Assembly (NCBI RefSeq): GCF_048128805.1
Contig: NC_136012.1
Location: forward strand, 10,514,621-10,578,620
Length of the DNA stretch: 64,000 bases
Direction of reading: 5' to 3'
Source: Centroberyx gerrardi
Lineage: Eukaryota; Chordata; Actinopteri; Beryciformes; Berycidae
A program made the position numbers and the translations under genes. Each line of letters begins with the position of its first letter. Position 1 is the first letter of the stretch. Below the pieces are notes generated by a model. It did not search any database and had not been told where the DNA came from. It saw nothing but the letters and a program-made list of their open reading frames with translations. Positions 24,270-37,214 of the stretch are shown in pieces.

Positions 24270-24912
24270 TGTTAGGAATGGTTGTCTTCTTGGACCCAAA
24301 TGCAGACACGGACAAAGTGTAAAAGGAAAAGAGGTTTATTGGAGGTTGGAATTAGAAGTGGTGAGATGAAGGCAGGCAGCCGGAGTAGGGAAGATGATCG
24401 GAGCTGGGCTGGCCGGCGAGCTGATGAGCTGGCGGGTTAGCCGGCGAGCGAGACGGCTGGCTGGAGCTCGGGTTGGTGTGTAACGAGCTGGCGGACAGAC
24501 AGGAAAGCTGGGTGGCTGGCAGATGTGGCGTGGGCAGGTGGAGAGACTCATGGAGGAAATCCTGGGCACAGGAGAGACACGATCAACATGAACAGAACTT
24601 GGTACACAAGGTAAGTCCAGACATAAAAGTGCAGAGCGACCGAGAGTGTGTCTACCACGGAGTTGGTGGAACAATCTGGCGACCACTGGTAGGTACGCCG
24701 GGGTTGATATACAGGAGGTGATGAGTGATGAGGTTCAGGTGTGTCGGCAACTCAGGAGCCCAGGAGCTGGGAAGGAGAGGGAGCCACGCCCACGCCACAC
24801 ACGACAGACACAGACAAACACAGAAAGACAAACCAGGGAGGCGGAGACACACAGGGGGCAGGGAACAACGAGAAACACAAGGAAAACTAGAGTCACGGCA
24901 AGAGCCGTGACA
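24270..24912 (-). repeat. 5' LTR of Ty3/gypsy element (right copy)
   Basis: 643 bases; TGTTAGG to GTGACA. Contains 8 bases (within GAGTCACGGCAAGAGCC) missing from the left LTR. Followed by the CTCCT target duplication. Confidence 0.93.
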
Positions 24913-24917
24913 CTCCT

Positions 24918-27279
24918 ATTATGAATCTATAAAGGTAATAAAGTTTCCAGACTATACGACTGTTGTGGGGCTGATCTCAGCCAGTTATGAGTCTGCATGA
25001 AGGGGAGGTTTCTCTAGTGTCTCATAGCGGAAACCAGAGAACCTCCTGCTGAACATGGGCAAAGCCAATGAAATCCTCAATTTTAGGAGGTGACAACTGA
25101 TGACCTCCAGTCAGTTGAAATAGATTGCCAAGGAGTGGAAGGAGTAGCTTCCTTGAAGTCCCTCATTGTAATATCTCTTCTACTCTTAACTGTTAAAACC
25201 CCACCGATTCCACCGGCGGGACCATCATTACAAATGCATGTTGCACACCCAAGTTTTGTTCAAACCCACAGAACTTTACTTTAAATTCTAGTCAAGATCC
25301 CAAGGTTTCCAAAGATATGAAATATGTCATGCTGAATTACAGGGAAACGTATAAAATGATGCACAAACATCTAGATTTTTTCCATTTGATGTAATATAGC
25401 TATAAAAACATGGCGTCTTGTATTTGAATATTTCACTCAATATAAGCAGCTAGAGCTTCAAGAAAGCATTGGAATGAGCAGATACAGAATATGGATGTGA
25501 CATTGCCTACAACAAGACATTTTTTTTTTTTTTACTATGAAGCTACTTAAGGGGAAATTCAAGTGAAAAGTCCGGGTGCAAGGGGTTTTGACAGCATCTG
25601 AGAAATTATCAAAGGCAGCTTAAGCAATTTGGCAATGACCAATTTATTCAGTATTCTGTTACATCACCACATGTCCATCTTGGTAGGAAAATAACAGGTG
25701 ATTGTAATAAATTAACAGGTGATTATAATTAATGTGCTTCATAACTGACTTTATAATAAAATGTTACCATAAAATCATATTCATCCAGTTACCCATTGAA
25801 TCTTAGGTTACCTCATTGTAAACAGTCAGATAGTACCTTGTAGAAACAAACCCAGATTGACCTTAAATAATTATAAGGTTCTATCTCTCTTTTGCCTCTC
25901 TTAAAAAATCAAATTGTCCTAAGATTTTGATATTTTGCATTCAAGGTACCATGGGGGTGAAGGCATTGTTGAGCTATAGGATAGATTTATTACATAACAG
26001 TTTTGCCAGCTGGGATGTCAATACTTTGATGCTCAATATGTCAGAACTGCTCTTTACCCAGAAAGAACCTTATAATTCCAAGCTCACAAATTTTTGAATG
26101 GTGAAAAAGGATAAAAATTACCACAACTGTGTAACTGAATGTATCAACTCTAAGCTTTATGCAGGAGCATGACATGTGACACATACTGTATGAGCTTGAG
26201 AAAGGCATTGATGTTTCAAACCTTAACACACTCTACACTTTTATTATTTGAATAGCCAGTATTCATTACATTATTTTTATCAAGATAACAATATTACGTA
26301 TTGTCAAGAGAGGAATATTACACATGGTCAAGCTGCCTGTTTCATGATTTTTCAAGGTCCTGTCTTTCTAATGGCGTATAATAGTAGTATCTATTACACT
26401 TTTATAGCTGAAATTCTCTAACCACTCTAACATCTTCCCTTGTAACACCCCCTTTCCTTAACAAAACTAAAATCACCCCCAACCCCCACTAAGAGGGGTA
26501 AAGCAGGTTTTAATAAGAGACAATTTTGAGTCCAAGCAGAATAAAGTAGGCCTAGATGTTTTCCCCTTCCATTCTTGGGTAATTACGGTCTCCAAATTGA
26601 AAGTTTCTATGGTTGCACTTCAAAAATGGTGGGTGTTATTCTTATGTACATTTTTTAAAAGTAGCATAGTGTTTACATTAGAAATGAAAACACAAAAGGC
26701 CTCTGCCCTCTCTACTAGGTCGTCATAGGTACCTGTGTTGGTTTCAATTAAAAACACAGTAGAAAACATGAAAGAAACCTGAACACTTATCTTATGTCCA
26801 AGCATAAGAGACTTACCGATTTTTACTGATTTCAGCTGTAAATGTTATTGAGGGGGCCATGGCATCTATATATTTCAAACAAAAATCATCAAACAAACTC
26901 TGGGGACCAAGAACACATCATCTAGATACCTCTTCCACATTATGATGTTATCAGAAAAAAGGATCATTATGCCAAATAACCCAGTGAACAGCACTGAATC
27001 CCATAAATAGAGTGGCATAATCTGGTGAAAAAGCTGAGCCCATAGCAGCTCCTTGCATCTGAGATGTTATTAAATTGTTTCTTGTAATATGTTTTCTATG
27101 TAAAGTGTAGAGTAAGTAATGTTGTAGGATTTATTCATATGCTTATCCCTAAGCTTTTGTTCTGAATGTCTCTCTTCATATATTCTATTGGCTGTCTATG
27201 ACCTCAATAGGCCTTTGATATTAATTAGTCATGATATTTATGGTGTGTGTATCTCCATTCATGGACTGAACTGATGATG
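24918..27279. other. Intergenic DNA, nothing recognised
   Basis: No supportable gene; only short AT-rich tracts such as a poly-T at about 25,520. Confidence 0.5.
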
Positions 27280-27287
27280 GTCTAGGG

Positions 27288-27595
27288 CAGTGATTCTCAA
27301 CCTTTTTCATATCAAGGACCCTTAATGTGGTCCACATTAGGGCCACGGACCCCCATTTGACCCAAATATGTTTATTGTTAAATATGATTTTGTCTAGAAT
27401 TCTCTATTGTAGGTAGAGAAATAACAGTGAAACTATGATCCAAATAGTCTACATTTCTTCTACATTCTCTAATTGCGTTAACTTCTTGTAAATGAAATAA
27501 TGCTGAAGCTTAACAATTCATCAATTTGCTGTGGACCCCCTGGAAGGCCCTCAAGGACCCCTGGTGATCCCCGGACCCCACGTTGAGAACCACTG
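27288..27595. mobile_element. hAT-type MITE (308 bp)
   Basis: Inverted ends CAGTGATTCTCAACCTTTTT and the complement of CAGTGGTTCTCAACGTG. Flanked by a perfect 8-bp duplication GTCTAGGG (27,280-27,287 and 27,596-27,603), diagnostic of hAT transposases. No coding capacity. Confidence 0.92.
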
Positions 27596-27603
27596 GTCTA
27601 GGG

Positions 27604-28555
27604 GACCAAATCATTTTCTGTTTTGCTTTTTTTGTTTGGCACAGTTTTTTGTCACTATGGAGCACCTTTTGAAGTAAAATTTGCATCGGTAAAGTGTATT
27701 ATGTTTGGACATTCCTTTTTTTGATAAGTGTGCAGGTTTCTTTCATGTTTTCTCTTACATTAGAAATGATCCATGTTCATTCTATACATTATTTATTGTT
27801 TGCTTAAATTCGGCATGTGTTGAGGGGCAAAAAAGTTTAGCATTTACATTTACACATCTGAAAATGCTGCATTCACATGTGAACATAATACAATTCACAT
27901 GGCTTTATATTGTTTTGCATGTGAAAATATGACTGCAGAATTGGAACAGTGTCTTGAGCACACCGATGCCATGTGTCCAGAGGATTGTAGTGCAATTACT
28001 TCCTTTGTGTACTCATGCAATGTTTTTTTTCATGTTGCCTATACCCTAATGAAGGAAAAGCCTAATGACTGAAGCATTAAATGCATTTAGAGAGTGCACT
28101 TTTGGTAACACTTGGCTTACTTTACAATGGCCTTATTCCAGTGTATTAACCTGTGTATAAACCTACAAGGGGGTATAGAGGTCCTATAAATTTACAGTAT
28201 GCCCACCTCCTTAGACTAGACTATACCACTGCTGCAATTATACCTGTGTATTTACGTACTTGGGCTACAGTAAAACTCCTAATCCAAAGACACAATATAG
28301 TCAATGGACTAATAATTTCCATCTGAGGGAACACAAATAAAACACATTTAGATACATGTAAATCCTTGGGATTGTACTTACTGGTTGTTAATTGTAATGG
28401 CTTCATAAAAGATACACTAATGGTTTTACAATACCAATAGTGCAGACTGTAGTTACTACCTTTTATTGGGGTCTCTAGGCCCACTAGTAGGCTATCACAG
28501 CTATGCAAAATGTCTTAGGGTTCTAGTCTACATCTCTAATTTCAACCTAAAACTA
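27604..28555. other. Intergenic DNA, nothing recognised
   Basis: No supportable feature. Confidence 0.45.
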
Positions 28556-30665
28556 CACTTTTTTTTTCACTCTTAATATGCAATGTGTAGATAGGCAGAT
28601 AGGTAACTTATAAAGCTTAAAAAACATGACAGAGGTATGCCAGTGAGGCTGTTCAGCAGCCTTACAGCCTGGGGATAGAAGCTGTCCCGTAGCCTGGAGG
28701 TACGGCATCTCACACTTCGATACCGCCTGCTGGACGGCATGAGTGTGACAAGTCCATGCTGAGAGTGGGTGGGGTCTTCCACGATGTTTTGGGCCCGCCT
28801 GCGGACTCACTGGTGGTAAATGTCCTCCAGGGAAGGGAGTATTGTCCCTGTGATCTTTTGGGCTGTCTTAATGACACGCTGCAGGGACTTTTGGTCCTGG
28901 GCTGTGCTGTTGCCGTACCACACTGTCATGCTGCTTGTGAGGATGCTCTCAATGGTGCATCTGAAGAAGTTGGATGCGGGGTGGCATGCTGAAATTCCTC
29001 AGTCTCCTGAGAAAATACAGTTGTTGCTGTGCCTTTTTGACGATCTGGGTGGTGTTGAATGTCCATGTGAGATCGTCACTGATATGAGCACTGAGGAATT
29101 TGAAGGTGTTCACCCTCTCAACCTCGGTCCCGTTGATGTGTAGTGGCTAGTGTTGCTGATGCTCCCTGCTCATCCTCCTCAGGTCCACAACCATCTCCTT
29201 AGTTTTGCTGACATTAAGAGATAGGTGGTTGTCATGACACCATGTCACCAGGCTTGAGACCTCCCTCCTGTAGGCTGACTCATCATTCCCGGTGATCAAG
29301 CCTATGACTGTGGTGTTGTCAGCAAACTTAATTATGGTATTGCTCCCGTGGGAGGCGACGCAGTCATGGGTAAAGAGTGTGTAGAGCAGGGGGCTCAGCA
29401 CACAGCCAGTATTCATAATCAGTGTCTTTGAAGTGAGAGCCCTGATACTGACAGACTGTGGTCTGCCAGTGAGAAAGTCTGTAGTCCAGTTGCAGAGGGA
29501 GGGGGTTAGGCCGAGGTTGTGCAGTTTGTCCGTTAGCTTAGAGGGCATGATTGTGTTGAATGCTGAACTGTAATCGATGAACATCATTCTGACGTAAGTG
29601 TCCTTCTTTTCGAAGTGGGATAAGGCAGTGTGGGCTGCAGTGGAATTGGTGTCCTCTGTTGATCTATTGTGCCGGTATGCAAATTGCAGGGGGTCCAGTG
29701 TGTCTGGGATGCTACGCTGGATGTGGGCCATTATCACTCTCTCAAAACACTCTTAATGATCGGAGTGAGTGCTACTGGCCTGTAGTCATTCAGACAAGTC
29801 ACTGAGTTTTTCTTGGGGACAGGGATAATGAAGGTTGTTTTAAAGCAGGTTGGTACAGTAACCATGCTGAGGGATATGTTGAAGATGTCAGTGAAGACAT
29901 CCGCCAGTGCTGTGGCAGATCAGCATAAGACACTGACAGTGGTGGTTCTTGTGTGGTGGGGGTGGTAGTGAACCTCCTGGGTGGCTCACTGTTGAGGGCC
30001 TCAAAGTGAGCGTAGAAGGTGTTGAGCTCATCTGTCAGGGAGGCGTTGATGTTTATTGCCGCTCTAGTAGTGCCTTTGTAGTCTGTGATATGTTGTAGTC
30101 CTTGCCACATGCGTCTGGGGTCTGCAGCTGTATAGTACTGTTCCAGTTTGTGCCTGTATTGTCTCTTGGCTTCTCTAATGCTTTTCCTGAGGTCATATCT
30201 TGCTGTTCTGTACGCATCTGCGTCGCCTGATTTGAATGCAGCAGAGCGGGCGCGGAGCATGTGATGCACCTTACAGTTTATCCAAGGCTTTTGATTAGTG
30301 GGCACTATGCTTTCAACACAGGTGCTGATGTAACTAGTCACATATTCAGCATAATCCTCTACATCAATAGAATGGTCATCCTGCGTGGCTGCAGTCTTAA
30401 ACAGCTCCCAGTCTGTGCATTCAAAACGGTCTTGCAAGACATCAGCAGTATCAGCAGACCAGACTTTAACAGTTTTACTCACAGGAGCAGCATGCTTCAG
30501 GCATTGTCTGTAGGCCGGGTAGAGAATCAGAGAGATGTGGTCTGAGCGTCCAAGGTGGGGGCGGGGGGCAGCTCTGTAGGCTCCTCGGACGTTTGTGTAG
30601 ACATGGTCCAGCATATTGTTCTCTCTGGTGGGGATATCAACATGCTGAAAATATTTCGGCAGAAC
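28556..30665 (-). mobile_element. Decayed LINE (L2/Rex-like), endonuclease end plus reverse transcriptase
   Basis: Minus-strand remnants in order: endonuclease C-terminus (MLDHVYTNVRGAYRAAPRPH, LGRSDHISL; 30,614 downward), a linker region (QPWINC-like, LNTFYAHFEALN), then reverse transcriptase (29,737-29,147: LQFAYRHNRSTEDT, MMFIDYSSAFNTIMPSKL, LSPLLYTLFTHDCVA) and a frameshifted C-terminus down to about 28,600. The active-site motif reads FADNTT instead of FADDTT, so a catalytic aspartate is lost. Several frame breaks (for example near 29,790). Related to the very abundant teleost LINE with the SLPSGKRYRS-type tail; the clade name is from memory. Confidence 0.85.
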
Positions 30666-33535
30666 AGTTCGTAGGTTGCAGTGATTCGTCTAATGAAGGT
30701 CGACAGATCGAAACGTCATGTTTTTTATAGCTAAATAAATAGATTTGATTTCTATTTTTCTACTACAAGAGTGTTGTGCCTTTCTCTCTCAGTATGCCAT
30801 TTTAAGGAGATTTAAGGGTGCACCACTGCTTTTGGTGCTTGAGCGTGGATTTCTTTTTCAAAAACTAGTCCAAGAAAAACAATAACTGTTGGTTTGAGAA
30901 AAGGTCAAGTCTCTTGGTTCTGGCAAAACCTCTGTTCAAGTCATCTAGTTCCTGCACTGTCCCTCTGGATCTCATCTATCAGTAATTCAAATGGTCTGAG
31001 AGAAGATTGGGCCTCTGTCATAGCTCCTGTCTCTGTATTCAGGCTCTCACTGCTCCCGTCAGGCCTCAACCGATCAGGCGAGCTCTCTGCGAGGAGGTGT
31101 CCCTACTGACTGTCAATCACATGCGCGCACAGCGGTTCTTCTTCTCTCAGTGTAGTCCTGACCATGCACCCGGCGCTCTCTCCTTTGTGTAGAGTGAACC
31201 TTGCTTGCTCAGTGTTCGTATGACAATGTGTTGCTGGTGAATATTTTAGTAACAACTAGATTGAGCTAGCACAGCTGTGTTTTTGCGTCAACCATTTGAA
31301 ATTCAAGTTTGCAAGCTCATGCACACGCTGGAGGGAGGGGTTACGGCAGGGAGGGAGGGAGCAGAGCCACAAAATTACCTCAAAATCTGTGACCACAGCA
31401 CATCTGCACAGTTCTCAAACAAGTTTGTGTCAATATGATCATTCTCTAATTCTCTATTTTATGCTGTAGGCCTATGAGCAAAATTACTATAGCAAACAGG
31501 GGAATGCTATCCAATTCAAGCTCTGAATTGAACCGAAGTCAGTCACTTGTTTTCTTTAAACCCAAAAATAGCTATCTGGTGATGTAGTGAATATGCAACC
31601 AGTTGGCTACTGCCAAATTTTTATCACAACTTGAACATACTAGAATAACTTGGGAAATAAAATTGAATAGAAGCACTCGGCCCAATTTACTTAATTATCT
31701 GTTGGCAAATAATCACATCATTTATTATAACTTATCACCTTAGTGCTCAGTGAGGCACATCATGGCATTAATGCAATAAGTGAAAGAGAGGCAAAAAGCA
31801 CTCAGCTTTTTGTGTCAGGTGCTGGAACACTTTTGTAAGTACTAGTTTAGCACAAATGTTTGTACACTTTGAAGGTACATTGTGTTGTTACACCGTTGTA
31901 AGTACATTATGTATTATTTGTTGAGTTAAGCCCATGACACCGCACAAAGGCTTAACAGCAAATAGACTTTACACTGGTTGGCAGTAGATATTAAATACAT
32001 TTCTAGTGACATTTTTTGAGATAAATATTTGAATTCCAAATCATTTCTCTTTTTTGACTATGCATAATAATGAACCGACAGGAGAGATATGGGTCACCTC
32101 ACCTCACCTCACAGTGTGCCACAAACAACCTTGAGCCAAACACACTGGACTTCTGAAGGATCCTGCCTGCTCATTATCCCCTGGAGGTGAATGATCTTCC
32201 TGAAGCAAATGAAGAGGCATAATGTCTCACAACCAATCCAGATCCAGTTTCACAGCCCAATAAATGAAAGCATCCTCACATCCTCCATCACTCTCTGGTT
32301 CCCAACGTGTTGTATGCATTGTTGAACAGGTGACTGGCTGTAAGCTGTCTTCAATGAGGGAACTGCATAATGTCAAGGTGAACAAGAGGGCAGAAAGCAC
32401 TGACACCAATCATGTTACACTTGGACAACCATACATTTCAAAAACTTTTCTATGGGAGACAGGACCTGTCTATTATGACCAAGACCACCTGCCACCTCAA
32501 CAGTTTCTTCCAAAAGCTTTCACACTGCTCAACGAGCCCTCCTTAAGAATCAGAATCAAAATCTCTTCAATTTATGAAGTACAAGAGGTGCACAGAGAAT
32601 CTGACCTGGTTACTAAGACTCAACCCCCTTAATAGCATCAATCACTAGACTCCTCCTAACCATCCCCTATAGAATTGTCTGTATTTTTCTTACTGTTAGG
32701 CTATTTTTTGTTATGCTTTTTATTATTATCAAAGTTTTATTTGCTCAATTTAATCAAGTCTGCCCGCATGTGATTTGCATAAGTAAAGTAAGTAAAACTT
32801 TGTCTAGCACCTTTCAAGGCGAGTGTCACAAAGCGCTTCACAAGTTAAAACATAAAAGACATAGGCCTACACAGTGAAAATACAATCAACACACATAAGT
32901 GCATCTAGATAGTGACACTACAGTCAATAGCCAATTGCAATTTTTAAGCCTCAGTAATCATAGTCTTGCTCCATAATGCTCATAACTTATTTTATGCATC
33001 TCATCATATGCAGTGTAACCACCTACAGTGGCCCAAAGCACTGCTAGACACACATCATACATCGTCTACAGCCATACAATATTTCATGACGTCTGAACAC
33101 ACATAGTGGTTGATATTTGTAGACTGATATATAGGCTACAACCTACCTTGTCTAACGTGCATTGTATTGTACTCTTGTGTGAGGTGCTGTGACCCTGTGC
33201 AGTGTATTACATTAGACATACTGTGTTGAATGTGATTCTAATTCTAACCACTTTCTAGTGAAAGTGATTTTGATTCTTATTGGAATGAAAATTCAAACCA
33301 GATATGACAATTAAACTAACGTCAACGGCCACGTCTAACGTTTGTGTGTCTGAGGGTCAAAGTAGCCTAGCTAATCAAAAAAGCTAGCATTAAGTTCCAC
33401 TTTGGTTACAATAATGTACAAGCTAGGTCTGCATCTGCTAACCTGGTTTAGCTGTACGGAGGACCACTTGCTTTGAATGACAACCGAAATTGCATCAGTA
33501 GGCTACTTGGACAACTTATAGGCTCTCTATTATTT
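30666..33535. other. Intergenic DNA, nothing recognised
   Basis: About 2.9 kb without a supportable gene or a recognised element; isolated short frames look random. Confidence 0.45.
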
Positions 33536-33546
33536 ACACCTTACCC

Positions 33547-33759
33547 GTCTTGTCTTACAAACATAACGTTTCTAACTTTTTCTTCTGTTGTGCTGCTACT
33601 GTAAATGCGCTGTGCTGCTTTAACCAGAAGATGGCGCCTTTTGTTCAGCACTTCAGCAGATAGAGCAAGCAAATCCAGCACGGGGGTGAGTGGAAAAGGC
33701 ACAAAGCTGCCATGTAGTATCTTCGAACAATACGGTTGTGTACTTAGACCACCGTTCAC
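33547..33759 (-). CDS. Possible first coding exon of an unknown gene
   Basis: Minus strand: ATG, 70 codons (PLTPVLDLLALSAEVLNKRR, KAAQRIYSSSTTEEKVRN, ending VRQDG), then GTAAGG at a position suited to a splice donor. The local sequence is richer in CpG than its surroundings, as promoters often are. No family recognised, no partner exon found to the left, so this may be chance. Confidence 0.22.
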
Positions 33760-34042
33760 ACAATTTCAATAAATCTCTGTAAAAGCACGGACAATTGCTC
33801 GACGCCTGTTTGTTTACAATGCATTTCCTTGTTAACTGAAAATGCTCGTGTGCCCGCTGCATCATGGTACATGAAGTCCAGCGTTTCCTTCTGCTATGTT
33901 TGGCATATAGGCCTACAGTATGCCCTAGTCAGCTATAAACCGGCTAATGAGTACGCTATATATTTTGGGGATAGCCTTTTACATTCTCCAGGCAATTCAT
34001 TCTGAGGTTTTGGGGAAAATATGTAGGCCTACATGTTAATTA

Positions 34043-34134
34043 TCTCCCTCTCTCTCCCTCTCTCTCCCTCTCTCTCCCTCTCTCTCCCTCTCTCTCCCTC
34101 TCTCTCCCTCTCTCTCCCTCTCTCTCCCTCTCTT
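34043..34134. repeat. CT-rich microsatellite (CTCTCTCC)n
   Basis: Regular 8-base pyrimidine repeat of about 90 bases. Confidence 0.95.
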
Positions 34135-34942
34135 AGAACTGGGCGGTGTCTGTGTGTCATGCTGCAGGCTGACTTTGCAGAGTGGGCACCTTGGGGACCT
34201 GCTATTGGTCTGGCACATCCTTTATGACAGGTGTGACTTCTGAGTCAATGGCCTCCCACTATTCTATGTAATGGAAATACTGTTAGTTTGCAGTCTGCAT
34301 GGTAAACCAACAAGGCAAGTGTGAATATTTCATGTGTAGTTTTCTATTGAATGGCTAGAGTTACAGCTTAAATGATATTATAATGAAATCGAAATGAATC
34401 AAAATTAAACATTTAGATGGATGTAGACCCTTCTCTGAATTAGTGTCTGAGCTTCATTTGACCGTCTGCAACACAGGAGACATGCACTTGACAGGCATCA
34501 CCACACACATGGTTAGAGGGGAACAGAAGAGATCATCAAAACTGTATGGAAAGGGGGCCTGCTCCTTCTGTATTTGTGATGCACTTATGTGTGTTGCTTC
34601 TGTATGCTATACAGAGATGCAAATGACTTGTGGCACTTAAAAAAAATGGCATACAGGCTACATACATGGATGCATGCATACATACATAAATACATACATA
34701 CGATCAAGTTGTTCATTGACCAAAGTGAACTCTTCTCTAAGATAATTTGCCTGTCACCTCATTGGTGTTTCTGTTATATTATTTGAAGTTGGAATGAAAT
34801 GAGATTTTGACTACCATTAGTCCTCATATATCCCTTCTAGCGTACATTACATAGGCTTCCAGCTAAATTTAGAATTAGGATTTTGATTATTTTTAAAAGC
34901 AATTATTAGCTTGGCCCCTGTTTGTATTATGAAGCTTTTAAC

Positions 34943-36611
34943 TATACTGAACAAAAATATAAACGCAACACTTTTGTTTTTGCTCCCATTTTTCATGAGT
35001 TGAAATAAAAGATCTAAGACTTTTTCTATGCACATAAAAGGCTGATTTCTCTCAAATTTTTTTCACAAATTTGTTTAAATCCGTGTTAGTGAGCACTTCT
35101 CCTTTGCCAAGATAATCCATCCACCTGACAGGTGTGGCATATCAAGATGCTGATTAAACAGCATGATTATTGCACAGGTGTGCCTTGGGCTGGTCACAAT
35201 AAAAGGCCACTCTAAAATGTGCAGTTTTATCTTGAAAAAAGACATTTATTAGGCACTGAACTATGGATCTCACATGACTAGGGCTACAGATATGCATTTT
35301 TTGAAAACCAGTCAGTATCTGGTGTGACCACCATTTGCCTCATGCAGTGCGACACATCTCCTTCGCATAGAGTTGATCAGGTTGTTGATTGTGGCCTGTG
35401 GATTGTCGGTCCACTCCTCTTCAATGGCTGTGCGAAGTTGCTGGATGTTGGCAGGAATTGGAACACGCTGTCGTACACGCCAATCCAGAGCATCCCAAAC
35501 ATGCTCAATGGGTGACATGTCTGGTGAGTATGCAGGCCATGCAAGAACTGGGATGTTTTCAGCTTCCAGGAATTGTGTACAGATCCTTGCAACATGGGGC
35601 CGTGCATTATCATGCTGCAACATGAGGTGATGGCGGTGGATGAATGGAACGACAATGGGCCTCAAGATCTCGTCACGGTATCTCTGTGCATACAAATTGC
35701 CATCAATAAAATGCACCTGTGTTCATTGTCCGTAGCCTATGCCTGCCCATACCATAACCCCACCGCCACCATGGGGCACTCTGTTCACAACGTTGACATC
35801 AGCAAACCGCTCGCCCACACAACGCCATACACGCCGTCTGCCATCTGCCCGGTACAGTGAAAACCGGGATTTATCTGTGAAGAGAACACTTCTCCAAAGT
35901 GCCAGACGCCATCGAAGGTGAGCATTTGCCCACTCAAGTCGGTTACAACGACGAACTGCAGTCAGGTCAAGACCCTGGTGAGGACGACAAGCACGCAGAT
36001 GAGCTTCCCTGAGACAGTTTCTGACAGTTTGTGCAGAAATTCTTTGGTTTTGCAAACCAACTGTTGCATCAGCTGTCCGGGTGGCTGGTCTCAGACGATC
36101 TCGCAGGTGAAGAAGTCGGATGTGGAGGTCCTGGGCTGGTGTGGTTACACGTGGTCTGCGGTTGTGAGGCCGGTTGGATGTACTGCCAAATTCTCAGAAA
36201 CAACATTGGAGACGGCTTATGGTAGTGAAATGAACATTCAATTCACGGGCAACAGCTCTGGTGGACATTCCTGCAGTCAGCATGCCAATTGCACGCTCCC
36301 TCAAAACTTGCGACATCTGTGGCATTGTGTTGTGTGATAAAACTGCACATTTTAGAGTGGCCTTTTATTGTGACCAGCCCAAGGCACACCTGTGCAATAA
36401 TCATGTTGTTTAATCAGCATCTTGATATGCCACACCTGTCAGGTGGATGGATTATCTTGGCAAAGGAGAAGTGCTCACTAACACGGATTTAAACAAATTT
36501 GTGAAAAAAATTTGAGAGAAATAAGCCTTTTATGTGCATAGAAAAAGTCTTAGATCTTTTATTTCAACTCATGAAAAATGGGAGCAGAAACAAAAGTGTT
36601 GCGTTTGTATA
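34943..36611 (-). mobile_element. Tc1/mariner transposon with long inverted ends
   Basis: Inverted repeats of about 280 bases (34,949-35,231 and 36,336-36,611) flank a transposase on the minus strand. The left end begins at a TA with TACTGAACAAAAATATAAAC; the right end stops short, missing roughly the outermost 15 bases, so no intact TA duplication remains. The end sequence is of the teleost Tc1 group known from fish and lampreys (recalled, not searched). Confidence 0.92.
35312..36325 (-). pseudogene. Tc1 transposase, broken
   Basis: Begins at ATG (36,325) MPQMSQVLRERAIGML with a helix-turn-helix (AGMSTRAVARELNVHFTTIS). A stop follows where the family has an arginine (CCF-stop-EFGSTSN). The remaining frame carries the DDE core: FTDKSRFSL, QHDNARPH and YSPDMSPIEHVWD. 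A frameshift lies between 35,723 and 35,716 (GYGQ then MHFIDGNLY). The end is GGHTRY-stop at 35,312. A dead copy; the first acidic motif has K where E is usual after D. Confidence 0.9.
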
Positions 36612-37080
36612 TGAGGCTTAGTGGAAAAGCAACAAATGAAGCCCTAATGACAATTCAAAAGCGGGTAAGTGGTGATCAAGCATTTGCAGTCAGTCACTAA
36701 ACCTTCACTCAAAAAAAAATAAAACAAAAACTTTATTTATACGAAGCTGCATTTCAAAAATTGCATATATTGCATTATTGCAATATAACGAAGAATCTGA
36801 TTTTTAAAATTGTGATTATTTTAACCCAAATTAAGTGATTGTTAATAAGTTGTTTGAAATTCCCTCGAAGTGTAGAGAGACAAATTACTTATATTGACTG
36901 CCAAATAGGTTAATAAAGCATGTCATCAACACCAAAGCCTAGTAGAGCAAATTGTTTTGGGTAACTTTTTGAGACCTTTCAAAATGGGACCATCCCAATG
37001 CCTTGGACTGACAATTGCCCATTAAATTATTTGCAATGATCACTTTAAACAGGTAATACTATTTGGGGGGACCGTTTTGG
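36612..37080. other. Intergenic DNA, nothing recognised
   Basis: AT-rich; no gene or clear repeat. Confidence 0.4.
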
Positions 37081-37214
37081 AACATGAACACAATGGTTTT
37101 TGTTCAGAATTGTAGCTAAGGGGCGACTGCCCCTGGCCTTTTTGCTGAAGTGCCCTCCTTTTTTTTTTTTTTAGCTATATACCTTTATTTAACCTGGGTA
37201 GGTCCAGGCCCTAA

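Larger units (their letters stand above)
19401..24917 (-). mobile_element. Young Ty3/gypsy LTR retrotransposon with chromodomain
   Basis: Complete element of about 5.5 kb on the minus strand: 5' LTR (24,270-24,912), gag, protease-RT-RNase H-integrase, chromodomain, polypurine tract, 3' LTR (19,406-20,040), flanked by CTCCT duplications. Pol order PR-RT-RH-IN defines Ty3/gypsy, and the C-terminal chromodomain defines a chromovirus-like lineage. There is no envelope gene. The LTRs differ by one substitution and one 8-base indel that I can see, so insertion is very recent, yet pol carries a stop and a frameshift. Confidence 0.95.

Noticed and set aside
28756..29143. Plus-strand frames at 28.7-29.1 kb
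   Set aside because: They are antisense to the LINE reverse-transcriptase C-terminus.
34036..34227. Arg/Glu-rich and Leu/Ser-rich frames
   Set aside because: Direct product of the CT microsatellite; the same applies to the Leu-Ser frames at 39,959-40,284 over the GA repeat.
35324..36337. Plus-strand frames over the Tc1 element
   Set aside because: Antisense shadows of the transposase.
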